Source: UBA6398 sp963660485
GTDB lineage: Bacteria; Bacteroidota; Bacteroidia; Bacteroidales; Bacteroidaceae
Assembly (NCBI GenBank): GCA_963660485.1
Contig: CAVKYH010000009.1
Coordinates: forward strand, 13,042 to 77,041
DNA length: 64,000 nucleotides
Direction of reading: 5' to 3'
Shown: positions 1 through 8,473 of the stretch, piece after piece
Layout: each line of letters opens with the position of its first letter
How positions within the stretch are numbered: position 1 is the stretch's first letter
Program-made: the position numbers and the translations under genes
Notes under the pieces: generated by a model
The model's input: only the letters and a program-made list of their open reading frames with translations
What the model was told of the DNA's origin: nothing
Databases searched by the model: none

Positions 1-711
1 ATATTGCTCGATTTTCTCGTCAAGATAAATTTCCTTCACAATTTCTCTTGCACGCATAATCTTGTCAGCGCCTACAACAGCTCTGATTTCCTCTGGCTTT
101 TTCTCGTCGAGTTTTGCACGTACTATGGCTTTCTCTTCTTCAAGAGTGGGATAGTCGATAATCACCTTCATCATAAAACGGTCGGTCTGCGCTTCAGGCA
201 AATTGTATGTGCCTTCCTGTTCTATCGGGTTCTCGGTTGCGAGCACGAGGAACGGTTCCGGCAACGGGAAAGTCTCGCCACCGATTGTTACCTGTCGTTC
301 CTGCATTGCTTCGAGCAGAGCACTCTGCACTTTTGCCGGCGCACGGTTTATTTCGTCTGCAAGAATGAAATTGGCGAAAACAGGTCCGCGTTTTACCACA
401 AACGTTTCGGTTTTCTGGCTATATATCAGCGTACCGATAATATCGGCTGGCAGAAGGTCGGGGGTGAATTGCACGCGGTTGAACTTGGCGTCAATCAGCG
501 ATGCTAGCGTTTTTATTGCAAGTGTCTTCGCAAGTCCGGGAACACCTTCAAGGAGTATGTGTCCGTTTGAAAGTAGACCAACCAAAAGGGAGTCGACCAG
601 ATGTTTTTGCCCCACTATCACGCGAGCCATTCCCGAGGTCAAATCGGTAAGAAAGCCGCTTTCGATCTCAATCTGTTCGTTGAGCGCGCGTATATCTATG
701 TTGCTGTTCAT
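1..711 (-). CDS. MoxR-family AAA+ ATPase (partial, 3' end outside window)
   Basis: The first 237 codons are present; the gene runs off the left edge. It reads as a MoxR/RavA-type AAA+ ATPase, a chaperone-like ATPase usually encoded beside a DUF58 and VWA-domain protein and thought to help mature or insert partner complexes. Visible motifs are Walker A GVPGLAKT (residues 56-63), Walker B FILADEINR (about 115-123) and the sensor-1/arginine-finger region ATENPIEQEGTYNLPEAQ (from about 158). The start is the ATG at 709-711, with a TAnnTTTG box about 30 bases upstream. Partner genes would lie to the left of the window. The family is clear; the client is unknown. Confidence 0.93.
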   Translation of the reverse strand, partial: MNSNIDIRALNEQIEIESGFLTDLTSGMARVIVGQKHLVDSLLVGLLSNGHILLEGVPGLAKTLAIKTLASLIDAKFNRVQFTPDLLPADIIGTLIYSQKTETFVVKRGPVFANFILADEINRAPAKVQSALLEAMQERQVTIGGETFPLPEPFLVLATENPIEQEGTYNLPEAQTDRFMMKVIIDYPTLEEEKAIVRAKLDEKKPEEIRAVVGADKIMRAREIVKEIYLDEKIEQY

Positions 712-741
712 ATTCTAAGGTATATTGGTTTTCTTTGTATG

Positions 742-749
742 CAAAAATA
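742..749 (-). promoter_or_regulatory. Putative -7 box (TATTTTTG) of moxR
   Basis: TATTTTTG on the minus strand matches the Bacteroidetes primary-sigma -7 consensus TAnnTTTG and lies about 30 bases before the MoxR start. No clear -33 TTTG was seen at the expected spacing. Confidence 0.5.
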
Positions 750-850
750 AGACTATCTTTTTTATTCTGTACGCTCAGTATATTAAAAAAGAGAAAAAGA
801 AGAAGATAAACGTCTAAACGCAATATATATTGTCATGACGATATCCTTAG

Positions 851-1993
851 TCAGTCGCTATAATCGAGGTCGGCGTTCACTGCAAACTTGTATCCGGGAA
901 AGGTTGCATGGAGTTCGGTTGCTATTTCGTTGCAGAACGTGTCATGGTTCTTCACTGAGAAATCGGCAACGACGTCAAACGACACTTTTTTCTCGCTTTC
1001 GTTCAAAAGGAAGCCGTGTATTTCCATTGCGCCCTGGTGTTTCATCACAACGGCGGTTATTTCTTCGCGTAGTTTTATGGTTTCTGGATTTTGCGACAAG
1101 GCGTATATTCCTACTGCAAGGTGTATGTTGTATTCCTTGTATATGTATTGCTTTATATTTTGCGTGAGTTCGTGGATTTCCTTTGCCATTGTGTTTTCGG
1201 GCACTTCGATATTCACCGAGCCTACCATGCTGTCGGGGCCGTAGTTGTTGACTATCAGATCATACACGCCCGACACATTGGGGAAGGCGTTGATTTCTTT
1301 TTTGAGCATCTGCGAGAATTGGCTGTCGATGCGGCGTCCGAGAATTTCGTTGAACGTACGCCGGAGTATTTTCAGGCCGGCTTTTACGAGCACTATCGAG
1401 AGAACGGCGGCAAACCAGCCATCAAGGTCTATATTCCATATTATAAGGATAAGGGCTGATGCAATCGTGCCGAGGGTTACAAAGGAATCGAACAGGTTTT
1501 CTGCGCCCGAACCGTTGAGCGAATCGGATTTCTCGCGTTTGCCGGCCCTCAAGGTGTAGATGCCGAGCCACAGTTTCGCCACCACACCCGTTGCCATCAC
1601 AATGAGCATGGGTATTTCGTAATGTGTCTCCGTTGGGTGGATTATCTTACCCACAGCATTATAGAAAGAGGTGATTCCGAGTATAACGATAAGGGCTGAA
1701 ATCACCATGGCACTCACATATTCTATCCGTCCGTGGCCGAAAGGGTGATACTTGTCGGCCGGACGCATCGCGAGCTTTATCCCCCCAACGGCAATGACCG
1801 ACGAAATGGCATCGTTCAAGTTATTGGCGGCATCGAGAAGTATTGCAATCGAACCTGAAAGCATTCCGATAATGCCTTTGAGCAGTGCATAGACGAAATT
1901 CACTGCCACGCCCCACAATCCTACCTTTACAATACGTTTTTTCCTCTCGTCCTGCTGTCTGGCAAGCGGTATACAGTTTGTTCCTTTCTCCAT
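851..1993 (-). CDS. Cation diffusion facilitator (CDF) transporter
   Basis: A 380-residue inner-membrane divalent-cation/proton antiporter of the CDF family. An N-terminal block of about six membrane segments (roughly residues 22-215) is followed by a cytoplasmic dimerisation domain. The TM2 metal-site region reads LLDAANNLND (D53, N57, D61) and the TM5 region reads ENLFD (E165-D169). The motif HPFGHGR sits at 83-89. The usual H/DxxxD pairs are therefore replaced by D-N and E/N-D, so the metal cannot be called. The start is the ATG at 1993. An upstream ATG at 2023 coincides with the expected transcription start from the -7 box at 2030-2037, so it is less likely. Confidence 0.88.
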   Translation of the reverse strand: MEKGTNCIPLARQQDERKKRIVKVGLWGVAVNFVYALLKGIIGMLSGSIAILLDAANNLNDAISSVIAVGGIKLAMRPADKYHPFGHGRIEYVSAMVISALIVILGITSFYNAVGKIIHPTETHYEIPMLIVMATGVVAKLWLGIYTLRAGKREKSDSLNGSGAENLFDSFVTLGTIASALILIIWNIDLDGWFAAVLSIVLVKAGLKILRRTFNEILGRRIDSQFSQMLKKEINAFPNVSGVYDLIVNNYGPDSMVGSVNIEVPENTMAKEIHELTQNIKQYIYKEYNIHLAVGIYALSQNPETIKLREEITAVVMKHQGAMEIHGFLLNESEKKVSFDVVADFSVKNHDTFCNEIATELHATFPGYKFAVNADLDYSD

Positions 1994-2029
1994 TCTCCGT
2001 TGATAGCTTGTGCTTATATGCATTGGGCG

Positions 2030-2037
2030 CAAAGATA
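2030..2037 (-). promoter_or_regulatory. Putative -7 box (TATCTTTG) of the CDF transporter gene
   Basis: TATCTTTG on the minus strand matches TAnnTTTG. It predicts transcription starting near 2023 and a leader of about 30 bases before the chosen ATG at 1993. Beyond it, 2038-2303 holds no convincing gene. Confidence 0.55.
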
Positions 2038-2303
2038 ATCAAAAACATAAACGTGGCAATATTTGCAGCATGGCTTTTGCTCCAAACTATGTATGGCATT
2101 GTTTCGGACATCTGCGCCACAAGGCCGTAGGGACTTGGCTAGGATACCATGGTGTCTCGGCAAAGAGACCGTGGTGTCTTGAAAAGGAAACTTTACAGGC
2201 TTGCTGCACTCCTTGCTTCCCTGCCTTTTCCCGCGAGAAGGGAACAAAAAAGGATGCCGCATTTACGACACCCTTATTTCTTTACTCAAAAACAGATTCT
2301 GTT

Positions 2304-2948
2304 CTACTCTATTCTGTTCACTGATACGTTTTCAAAGTTCTCAAGAATATCAATAAGGTGCAGGGTAGAATTCTTGCCTTTCAGTTTCACGTCAACCGAC
2401 ACTTCGTAACAAACACCGCCGTTTTTGTTCACTTCCTTAAAGTTGTAGTCATACACATTCTTGCTTTTCTCCTTGATCAGAGCCACAACTTCCCGGGCGC
2501 GTGCCTTGTCGGTTGAACTAAACTCCACATGGATATGATTTGTTACTACTGGAAAAATCAAAGCATTGAGAGCCTCCAGCCCTACAAGCACCATAATCGT
2601 GGCAGAGGCGGCTATGAAATAATTCCCCGTGCCGCAAGCCATACCTACGGCCGCAGTAACCCAAAGCCCTGCCGCAGTGGTGAGTCCGCGGATAAAGTTG
2701 CGCTGAAATATTATCATTCCCGCGCCAAGGAAACCTATACCCGAAACCACCTGCGCCGCAACACGCGAAGAATCCGAGTCGCCTCCGGGAAAACCATATA
2801 TGGATACAACCGTAAAGAGAGCGCTCCCGAGAGCTACAAGAAAGTGGGTGCGGAAACCAGCGTCCTTTGAACGGTATTCCCGCTCAATGCCTATCGCACC
2901 GCCAAGAACCAAGGCTACAACAAGACGAACTATTATCTCCCAACTCAT
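2304..2948 (-). CDS. MgtC/SapB family membrane protein
   Basis: A 214-residue protein. The first ~130 residues are hydrophobic and carry the MgtC/SapB pattern: GGAIGIEREYRSKDAGFRTH near the N-terminus, then GGDSDSSRVAAQVVSGIGFLGAG. A soluble C-terminal domain (about 135-214) follows and looks ACT-like. MgtC proteins are inner-membrane proteins linked to growth in low magnesium and to F-ATPase modulation; the role here is by family only. It lies 37 bases downstream of plsC on the same strand and may be the last gene of that operon. The CDF metal transporter follows downstream, with its own promoter. Confidence 0.9.
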   Translation of the reverse strand: MSWEIIVRLVVALVLGGAIGIEREYRSKDAGFRTHFLVALGSALFTVVSIYGFPGGDSDSSRVAAQVVSGIGFLGAGMIIFQRNFIRGLTTAAGLWVTAAVGMACGTGNYFIAASATIMVLVGLEALNALIFPVVTNHIHVEFSSTDKARAREVVALIKEKSKNVYDYNFKEVNKNGGVCYEVSVDVKLKGKNSTLHLIDILENFENVSVNRIE

Positions 2949-2985
2949 AGACTAGAAAAATCACACTTCCGTTGAAACAAAAAAA

Positions 2986-3717
2986 TTATGCATTCAAAGG
3001 TTTGCACACCGCATCGAACGACTGCTGCATCATATTCCTGATATTCTCGTCGCCCTTTGAAACAGGCAATATAGGCTCATGAATTATCAAACGTAGGGAA
3101 TGGCGGTTCACAAAGTTGAACATGCCTTTCTGACGGGGCAATATCCGGAAAGATCCGTCGATAGTGAGAGGCACAACAGGCAACTGCAACTGATCGGCAA
3201 GAAAAAACGCGCCTTTTTTGAAGCGTCCCACCTTGCCGGTAGCCGTTCTCGTACCTTCGGGAAACACCACAAGCGACATTCCTTCCTTTAATGTCTCACG
3301 CGCCTGGCTTATGGTTTCCTCCACCTTTGACGGTCCGCTTTTGTCAACGAATATATGATGCGCCTTCTCGCAGGCAAAACCGATAAAAGGCACTTTGCGA
3401 AGCGATTTCTTCATCATCCATTTGAAATTACGGCACAAATATCCATATATAAGGAATATGTCCATCGCTCCCTGGTGATTGGCTACAAACACATAGGATT
3501 GTCCAGGAACAAGATGCTCGCGCCCTTCAACTTTAACAGGTATCAACAAAACGCCACATACAATGTGCGACCATATCTTGCCGGGCCAGTATCCCCAGAA
3601 ATGGCCATCGCCCAAAATACAACCCACGCTCGTTACAACAGAAGTCAATATCGTGGAAACGATAAACACCGGCAGAGCCACACAAAATTGGTAGATATAA
3701 TATACAACCTTAATCAT
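2986..3717 (-). CDS. plsC: 1-acyl-sn-glycerol-3-phosphate acyltransferase (PlsC family)
   Basis: A 243-residue membrane acyltransferase that would transfer an acyl chain to lysophosphatidate to make phosphatidate in phospholipid synthesis. The catalytic HX4D motif is NHQGAMD (H81, D86) and the substrate motif FPEGTR is at 152-157. N-terminal hydrophobic segments (about 5-33) anchor it in the membrane. The start overlaps the stop of the metallophosphoesterase gene by four bases (ATGA), which suggests translational coupling. Related lysophospholipid or aminoacyl-lipid acyltransferases share these motifs, so the exact acceptor is inferred. Confidence 0.9.
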   Translation of the reverse strand: MIKVVYYIYQFCVALPVFIVSTILTSVVTSVGCILGDGHFWGYWPGKIWSHIVCGVLLIPVKVEGREHLVPGQSYVFVANHQGAMDIFLIYGYLCRNFKWMMKKSLRKVPFIGFACEKAHHIFVDKSGPSKVEETISQARETLKEGMSLVVFPEGTRTATGKVGRFKKGAFFLADQLQLPVVPLTIDGSFRILPRQKGMFNFVNRHSLRLIIHEPILPVSKGDENIRNMMQQSFDAVCKPLNA

Positions 3718-4880
3718 TTTAATTTATCACGTTTCAAAATTACAACATCTATGGTCGGCCACGCTCCCAAACGGAACGGCATCAAAGCTTCGCCCAATCC
3801 GGAACTCACCAAAAGCGCACGCGTTCCGCAGAAATACATTCCGTCGCATTCCTTATACGCCAGTTCGGAAACAGAGTGCCCAAACAATTTGAACTGTCCG
3901 GCATGAGTGTGCCCTGACAAAGTTAGCTGAATATCCGTTAGCGGCAAAACTTTTTGCTGCCATTGAGTTGGGTCGTGAGACAAAAGCACCTTGAACGCCC
4001 CTTTTCCTATTCCACGGGTTGCAACCTCCAAGTCTCCACGCGAAGGAAAGGATTTTGTTCCATCGTTCTCAGACCCTATAACTACGATACTGTCTTTCGC
4101 CCGCCTTATAACCATATTTTCGTTCAACAAAAGCCGCCACCCTGCCAAACGTTGTTCCTTTTGCAATTCGGCAACGCGCTTTGCGTTCTCACCACAGCCC
4201 TTTTGCGAAACATACATTTGGTAGTCGTGGTTTCCCATAACGGATACCACGCCGTCGCGCGCCTTTATCCGGGCAAGTTCCCCGCGGAACGGAACAATTT
4301 CCCGCCGGTCAAAATTAACCAAATCGCCTGTAAAAGCAACAAGATCCGCATTCTCGGCATTTACAGCGGTTGTAATTCTTCGCAAAGCCTTAGGATAGAA
4401 TCCGAAAGTGCCAAGGTGCAAATCGCTTATGTGCACAATTTTGTAACCATTAAAGGTCTCGGGCAAATCTTTCGAAACATAAACATGACGCTGTACCCTA
4501 AGAACCGTAAAACACGAAACAACCGCCACGCCAAACGCAACAAAAACAACACCTGCAGCAATCAAGCCCGCTATATGTCCGATTCTTCTGACACGTACTC
4601 GTTTGAAAATTCTAGAAAGTCCGCTGAAAATCGCATAAAACACTTCGGGCACAGTAATAGAATAAAGAACAACAAGATAAACCGCAACAAACTCCTGATA
4701 TCTTAGGAGCATATCGTTATTGCATGCGAAAAAAACAGAAAGAATCAGCAATATCGCATTCGGGGCAAGCAACAACAATCCTCTTCTCTTGCTTTTCAGC
4801 CCACGCAAACGGGTAATATAAATAAAGCCTACAGGCAAAACCGTAAGCAAAAGCAACAATGGGAGAATTCGCAGTATCAT
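3714..4880 (-). CDS. Membrane-anchored calcineurin-like metallophosphoesterase
   Basis: A 388-residue protein. Roughly four hydrophobic segments (about 4-22, 36-52, 64-86, 103-126) precede a phosphoesterase domain with the dinuclear-metal ligands HISDLHLG (D153, H155), GDLVNFD (185-), GNHDY (216-220) and a late LSGHTHAGQ. This order matches the YaeI/YkuE subfamily, some members of which hydrolyse UDP-2,3-diacylglucosamine or other lipid phosphates; the substrate here is not known. It overlaps plsC and the MetH-like gene by four bases on each side, so the three are probably translated from one message. Confidence 0.87.
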   Translation of the reverse strand: MILRILPLLLLLTVLPVGFIYITRLRGLKSKRRGLLLLAPNAILLILSVFFACNNDMLLRYQEFVAVYLVVLYSITVPEVFYAIFSGLSRIFKRVRVRRIGHIAGLIAAGVVFVAFGVAVVSCFTVLRVQRHVYVSKDLPETFNGYKIVHISDLHLGTFGFYPKALRRITTAVNAENADLVAFTGDLVNFDRREIVPFRGELARIKARDGVVSVMGNHDYQMYVSQKGCGENAKRVAELQKEQRLAGWRLLLNENMVIRRAKDSIVVIGSENDGTKSFPSRGDLEVATRGIGKGAFKVLLSHDPTQWQQKVLPLTDIQLTLSGHTHAGQFKLFGHSVSELAYKECDGMYFCGTRALLVSSGLGEALMPFRLGAWPTIDVVILKRDKLK

Positions 4881-5791
4881 AGTACAATATTCGCCCTAAG
4901 AAATTCGCACATCTTGTCCATAGGCAACCCACGGCGACGTGAATAATCCCGCAATTGGTCGATACCGATTTTCCCAACACTGAAATAATGGGATTTTGCA
5001 TGGGAAAACATCAAACCACATGTGGAAGAATGCGGAATCATAGCCCCTATTTCTGTAAGATTTACGTCTATTTGAGAAAAATCTATCAACTTGTCCAACA
5101 AGAATATGATGCTTTGATCCGGCATAGGCGGATAGCCAACAGCCGGACGTATCCCCTGATATTTAGCATTGATGATATCACTAACGGAAAGTTTTTCGTC
5201 CTTGGCATATCCCCAGTATTCCCGTCGAATGGCAAGATGCATTAATTCTGTTCCCGCTTCGGCAAGTCTATCCGAAAGGGTTTGACAAAGCATGTGCTTG
5301 TAATTGTCATCAGAATAAAGATTTTCCATCCGTTTGTCATTCGAAGCAATAAAAACCCCTATCCTATCACGTTTCCCTCCATTCACAGGCATTATAAAAT
5401 CGGAAAGGCAATAACAATTCCCATCAGAAGACGGATTATATTGCTGACGCAAAAACGGTAATACCGTTATTTCGCCATTTTCTCCGTACAAATAAATATC
5501 GTCATTGTCAGAATTTGCATCAAACAAGCCGAAACGTCCACGAAAATCATATTTACCATCAACCTCACAAAGAATTTTCTTTGCATCATGGTAAAGTTTC
5601 ACGGCTTCTGCGGCACGTTCCCTATCTTCTTGCGTTGAAAAACTATTAATCCAAGCAGAAACACAAGCAGAACAATCGTGTATTTCTACAATCGCTGCAA
5701 ATTTTGCAGGAAATCCCCAAGCATGAAAAAAATAGCTCCAACTTATGTACTCGGCAATCTCATGCGTTTTGAAGGATAGCGTTTTTATCAT
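4877..5791 (-). CDS. Stand-alone MetH reactivation (AdoMet-binding) domain protein
   Basis: The 304-residue protein aligns by eye with the C-terminal activation domain of cobalamin-dependent methionine synthase, which binds S-adenosylmethionine to re-methylate oxidised cobalamin. Matching landmarks are an EYISWSYFFHAWGFP N-terminus, LSDFIMP (129-), DRLAEAGTELMH (174-), EYWGY (191-195), the AdoMet loop RPAVGY (215-220) followed by PPMPD, LTEIGAMIPHSSTCG (245-) and FSHAKSHYFSVGKIG (262-). No homocysteine, folate or B12 domain is encoded here. It overlaps pyrC and the phosphoesterase gene by four bases each. It may supply the missing domain of a split MetH or reactivate another B12 enzyme. Confidence 0.85.
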   Translation of the reverse strand: MIKTLSFKTHEIAEYISWSYFFHAWGFPAKFAAIVEIHDCSACVSAWINSFSTQEDRERAAEAVKLYHDAKKILCEVDGKYDFRGRFGLFDANSDNDDIYLYGENGEITVLPFLRQQYNPSSDGNCYCLSDFIMPVNGGKRDRIGVFIASNDKRMENLYSDDNYKHMLCQTLSDRLAEAGTELMHLAIRREYWGYAKDEKLSVSDIINAKYQGIRPAVGYPPMPDQSIIFLLDKLIDFSQIDVNLTEIGAMIPHSSTCGLMFSHAKSHYFSVGKIGIDQLRDYSRRRGLPMDKMCEFLRANIVL

Positions 5792-7113
5792 CTATCAAAT
5801 TCTATCTCCTTGGAATGAGAACCGTTTACAATTCCGCCATCACGGGAATACACACACTCGCCATTGGAATACGTGCGTTCCACATACCACGAATATTTTC
5901 TGCCGGCAAATGGAGTCCAACCACATTTGCTTAAAACTTCGGCATTGTCCAATTCATACTCTTCTCCACGCCTTGCAATCACAAAATCAGCGTAGTATCC
6001 TTCACGCAAATATCCTCTTTCTTTCACGTCAAAGCGTTTTGCCGGATTATGAGCCATTAATTTTGCGATTTGCTCAATAGTAACTACACCTTGGTCGTAT
6101 AACGCAAGCATATTAACCAGTGAAAACTGTACGGAAGGCATACCTGAGACTGCTTCGAAAGCACCGCCTTGCTTGCGCGACAGCACATGCGGCGCATGAT
6201 CTGTGGCCACAGAAAAAACATTTCCGTTGCTAAGGGATTTTCTCAAAGCTTCACGATCAGAAGATGCTTTAATTGCAGGATTACATTTAATCAAAGCACC
6301 AAGATGTTTGTAATCTTCATCACAGAATACGAGATGCGGCACACATACTTCGGCAGTAATATTCTCGTATTGGGAATCAAACAAAGACAATTCCTTTTCG
6401 GTAGTAATATGGGCCACATGCAACTGAGCATTTTCTTCCTTGGCCAACTTTACCGCAAGGCTGCTCGATTTATAGCAAGCCTCCGTATCGCGAATAAAAG
6501 CATGCCATTCCACTCCGGCCTTTTCGCCATAACGTTTGCGTATTTCATCGGAATTCCTATTGATTATATCCATATCTTCGCAATGGGTAACAATAGGAAT
6601 TGGGCTGACGGCAAAGATTTCTCTAAGGGAATCTGTACCATCTACGAGCATATTTCCCGTAGAAGAGCCCATAAAGACTTTTACTCCGCAAACATTTCTT
6701 GGGTCGAGCGATTTTATCTCGTCTATATTGGTCGCGGTTGCTCCAAGATAAAAGCTATAGTTTACAAGACTGTCTTTCTTTGCTATTTCGCGCTTTGCCT
6801 GTATTGCCGAAAGAGTTGTCGTGGCAGGGATATTGTTCGGCATATCAAAATAACTTGTTACGCCTCCTGCCGCGGCGGCTCTGCTTTCGCTGTAAATGGT
6901 TGCAGCATCAGTCATGCCTGGTTCGCGAAAATGCACATGGGTATCTATTATTCCCGGGAGCAATACTGCGCCTTGGGCATCAAAGATTTCTTCGGCCTTA
7001 ACGCTTTTGGCGGAGGTTTCTATCGCTGCTATTTTGTCATTCTCAACCACAACATCTCCACAAAGGATTTCTCCCTCGTTTACAATCCGTGCGTTTTTGA
7101 CAATCTTAATCAC
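5788..7113 (-). CDS. pyrC: Dihydroorotase (class I, PyrC/AllB type)
   Basis: A 441-residue cyclic amidohydrolase that would close carbamoyl-aspartate to dihydroorotate in pyrimidine synthesis. Metal ligands are in HVHFRE (59-64), the candidate carbamylated lysine is K145 in GVKVFMGS, then THCED (H177), VAHITT and the late TDHAPH. The start is taken as GTG at 7113, one base after the stop of the upstream glycosyltransferase; this gives the usual N-terminus (IKIVKNARIVN). A longer reading frame to 7197 would overlap the upstream gene and adds residues unlike the family. Allantoinase is the main alternative but no purine-degradation neighbours are seen. Confidence 0.9.
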   Translation of the reverse strand: MIKIVKNARIVNEGEILCGDVVVENDKIAAIETSAKSVKAEEIFDAQGAVLLPGIIDTHVHFREPGMTDAATIYSESRAAAAGGVTSYFDMPNNIPATTTLSAIQAKREIAKKDSLVNYSFYLGATATNIDEIKSLDPRNVCGVKVFMGSSTGNMLVDGTDSLREIFAVSPIPIVTHCEDMDIINRNSDEIRKRYGEKAGVEWHAFIRDTEACYKSSSLAVKLAKEENAQLHVAHITTEKELSLFDSQYENITAEVCVPHLVFCDEDYKHLGALIKCNPAIKASSDREALRKSLSNGNVFSVATDHAPHVLSRKQGGAFEAVSGMPSVQFSLVNMLALYDQGVVTIEQIAKLMAHNPAKRFDVKERGYLREGYYADFVIARRGEEYELDNAEVLSKCGWTPFAGRKYSWYVERTYSNGECVYSRDGGIVNGSHSKEIEFDR

Positions 7114-7114
7114 G

Positions 7115-7873
7115 TTATGCCTCTGACTTTTGTTTTTTGAATTTCCCACGTATGCTGTCAAGACGTAGACGCAATACGCCAAACACTGCTTCGCCAAAGA
7201 TCGAACTGTTCATCTTGCTCGTGCCCAAACGTCTGTTCACGAATACAACTGGAACTTCTTCGATTTTAAAGCCAAGCTTATAAGCTGTAAACTTCATCTC
7301 TATCTGGAAAGCATATCCCTTGAAACGGATATCGTCAAGGTTTATCGTTTCCAACACACGGCGCGACCAACAAACGAAGCCGGCTGTTGTATCGTGGATA
7401 TTTACTCTTGTTATCGCCCTAACGTATTTCGAAGCGAAATAGCTCATCAATACGCGGTCCATAGGCCAATTCACGACATTCACGCCGCTCACATACCGCG
7501 AACCTACTGCAACATCAGCGCCTTTCTTTGAGCAGGCATCGTAAAGGCGAGGCAAATCAGACGGAGCATGGCTGAAATCCGCGTCCATCTCGAAAATATA
7601 TTGATAATTGTGCTTCAAAGCCCATTTGAAGCCTGCTATATAAGCGGTACCGAGTCCGAGTTTGCCGCTTCGTTCCACGATGTCGAGTTTATTTGCAAAC
7701 TCGTCGTTCATCAAATGCTTAACGATATCGGCAGTACCATCGGGCGAACCGTCATCTATTACCAGGATATCGAAATTGTAGCCGGGCAAGGTGAACACAG
7801 CACGGATAATGGCTTCGATGTTCTCTTTCTCGTTGTATGTAGGAATAATTACAAGGCTGTCGCAAGAGTCCAT
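7115..7873 (-). CDS. Polyprenol-phosphate mannosyltransferase-like GT2
   Basis: A 252-residue family-2 glycosyltransferase of the dolichol-phosphate mannose synthase type. It starts with SLVIIPTYNEKENI, then DILVIDDGSPDGTADI and the metal-binding EMDADFSH. There are no strong C-terminal membrane helices, as in the soluble DPM1 form. It would move a sugar from a nucleotide donor to a polyprenyl phosphate at the cytoplasmic face; the sugar is not certain. It is the first gene of a five-gene minus-strand operon (GT2-pyrC-MetH domain-phosphoesterase-plsC) with only 1-base gaps or 4-base overlaps. Confidence 0.88.
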   Translation of the reverse strand: MDSCDSLVIIPTYNEKENIEAIIRAVFTLPGYNFDILVIDDGSPDGTADIVKHLMNDEFANKLDIVERSGKLGLGTAYIAGFKWALKHNYQYIFEMDADFSHAPSDLPRLYDACSKKGADVAVGSRYVSGVNVVNWPMDRVLMSYFASKYVRAITRVNIHDTTAGFVCWSRRVLETINLDDIRFKGYAFQIEMKFTAYKLGFKIEEVPVVFVNRRLGTSKMNSSIFGEAVFGVLRLRLDSIRGKFKKQKSEA

Positions 7874-7931
7874 TTCTTGATTTGTTTTGGCGTTAATCTA
7901 TATTGTCGGCTTAAGACTGCCGAACACATAG

Positions 7932-7939
7932 CAAAAATA
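7932..7939 (-). promoter_or_regulatory. Putative -7 box (TATTTTTG) of the GT2-pyrC operon
   Basis: TATTTTTG on the minus strand fits TAnnTTTG and predicts a start near 7925, about 50 bases before the first ATG of the operon. Confidence 0.5.
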
Positions 7940-8110
7940 ATAATAATTGTCCAAAGCCAACAGAGTTTCCCACGTTTTTATACACACATGTCTTTATTAA
8001 CTTCGCCGACCCACCTTATTATATAGGCAACAATGCCGTCCGGAAATCGTTTTGAAACCTTGAAAAATGCCAAGAGGTCCGATGTGTTTTCCCGAAACAC
8101 CTGATGTGTT

Positions 8111-8310
8111 TGTCTTACTTCGTACGAAGTAAACACGTTGAACGTACGTAGTAAACACGTTGAACGTTCGAAGTAAGCACGTTGAACGTTCGAAGTAAGA
8201 CAAATTTGAACGGACGAAAAAGAAAACTGAACGCACGAAAAAGAAAACTGAACGGACGAAAAAGAAATATGGACGCACGAAAAAGAAATATGGACGGACG
8301 ATTGAGAAAT
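8111..8310. repeat. Family A tandem repeat array, 21-22 bp period
   Basis: A degenerate tandem array of about nine units fills the divergent region between the GT2 operon and the beta-helix lipoprotein. It begins with the palindrome CTTACTTCGTACGAAGTAA. Units of about 22 bases with AACACGTTGAACG and cores CGTACG or TTCGAA follow, then five 21-base units with GAACGNACGAAAAAGAAA. In the second half the core alternates strictly: CGGACG, CGCACG, CGGACG, CGCACG, CGGACG. GAAGTAAGAC separates the two halves. Translations of the array in either strand are low-complexity and are not called as genes. The rest of 7940-8473 shows nothing else. Confidence 0.9.
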
Positions 8311-8473
8311 ATTATAGGGGCATTTCATATAAATACCGCGTCCATTTTAAAATCAAGTGGCGACAGTTTTTGCTGTGCAGCGAGTCATTGGTCGGGCCAA
8401 AGAGAGCTATTATACAATAACCGGCATTTTACAGCGTTATCCTTATGTCGATCACTCTTTAATATTAGACCCA

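Noticed and set aside
2150..2180. Terminator between mgtC and the CDF gene
   Set aside because: Only a 5-bp GTCTC/GAGAC stem is possible and no T run follows; the similarity is a direct repeat of GGTGTCT.
3954..4706. Plus-strand 250-residue ORF
   Set aside because: Antisense to the metallophosphoesterase gene whose active-site motifs are intact.
7978..8328. Minus-strand 116-residue ORF with repeating SVQFSFSC-type residues
   Set aside because: It is only the translation of the family A array; no start signal, no family resemblance, and other frames are open for the same reason.
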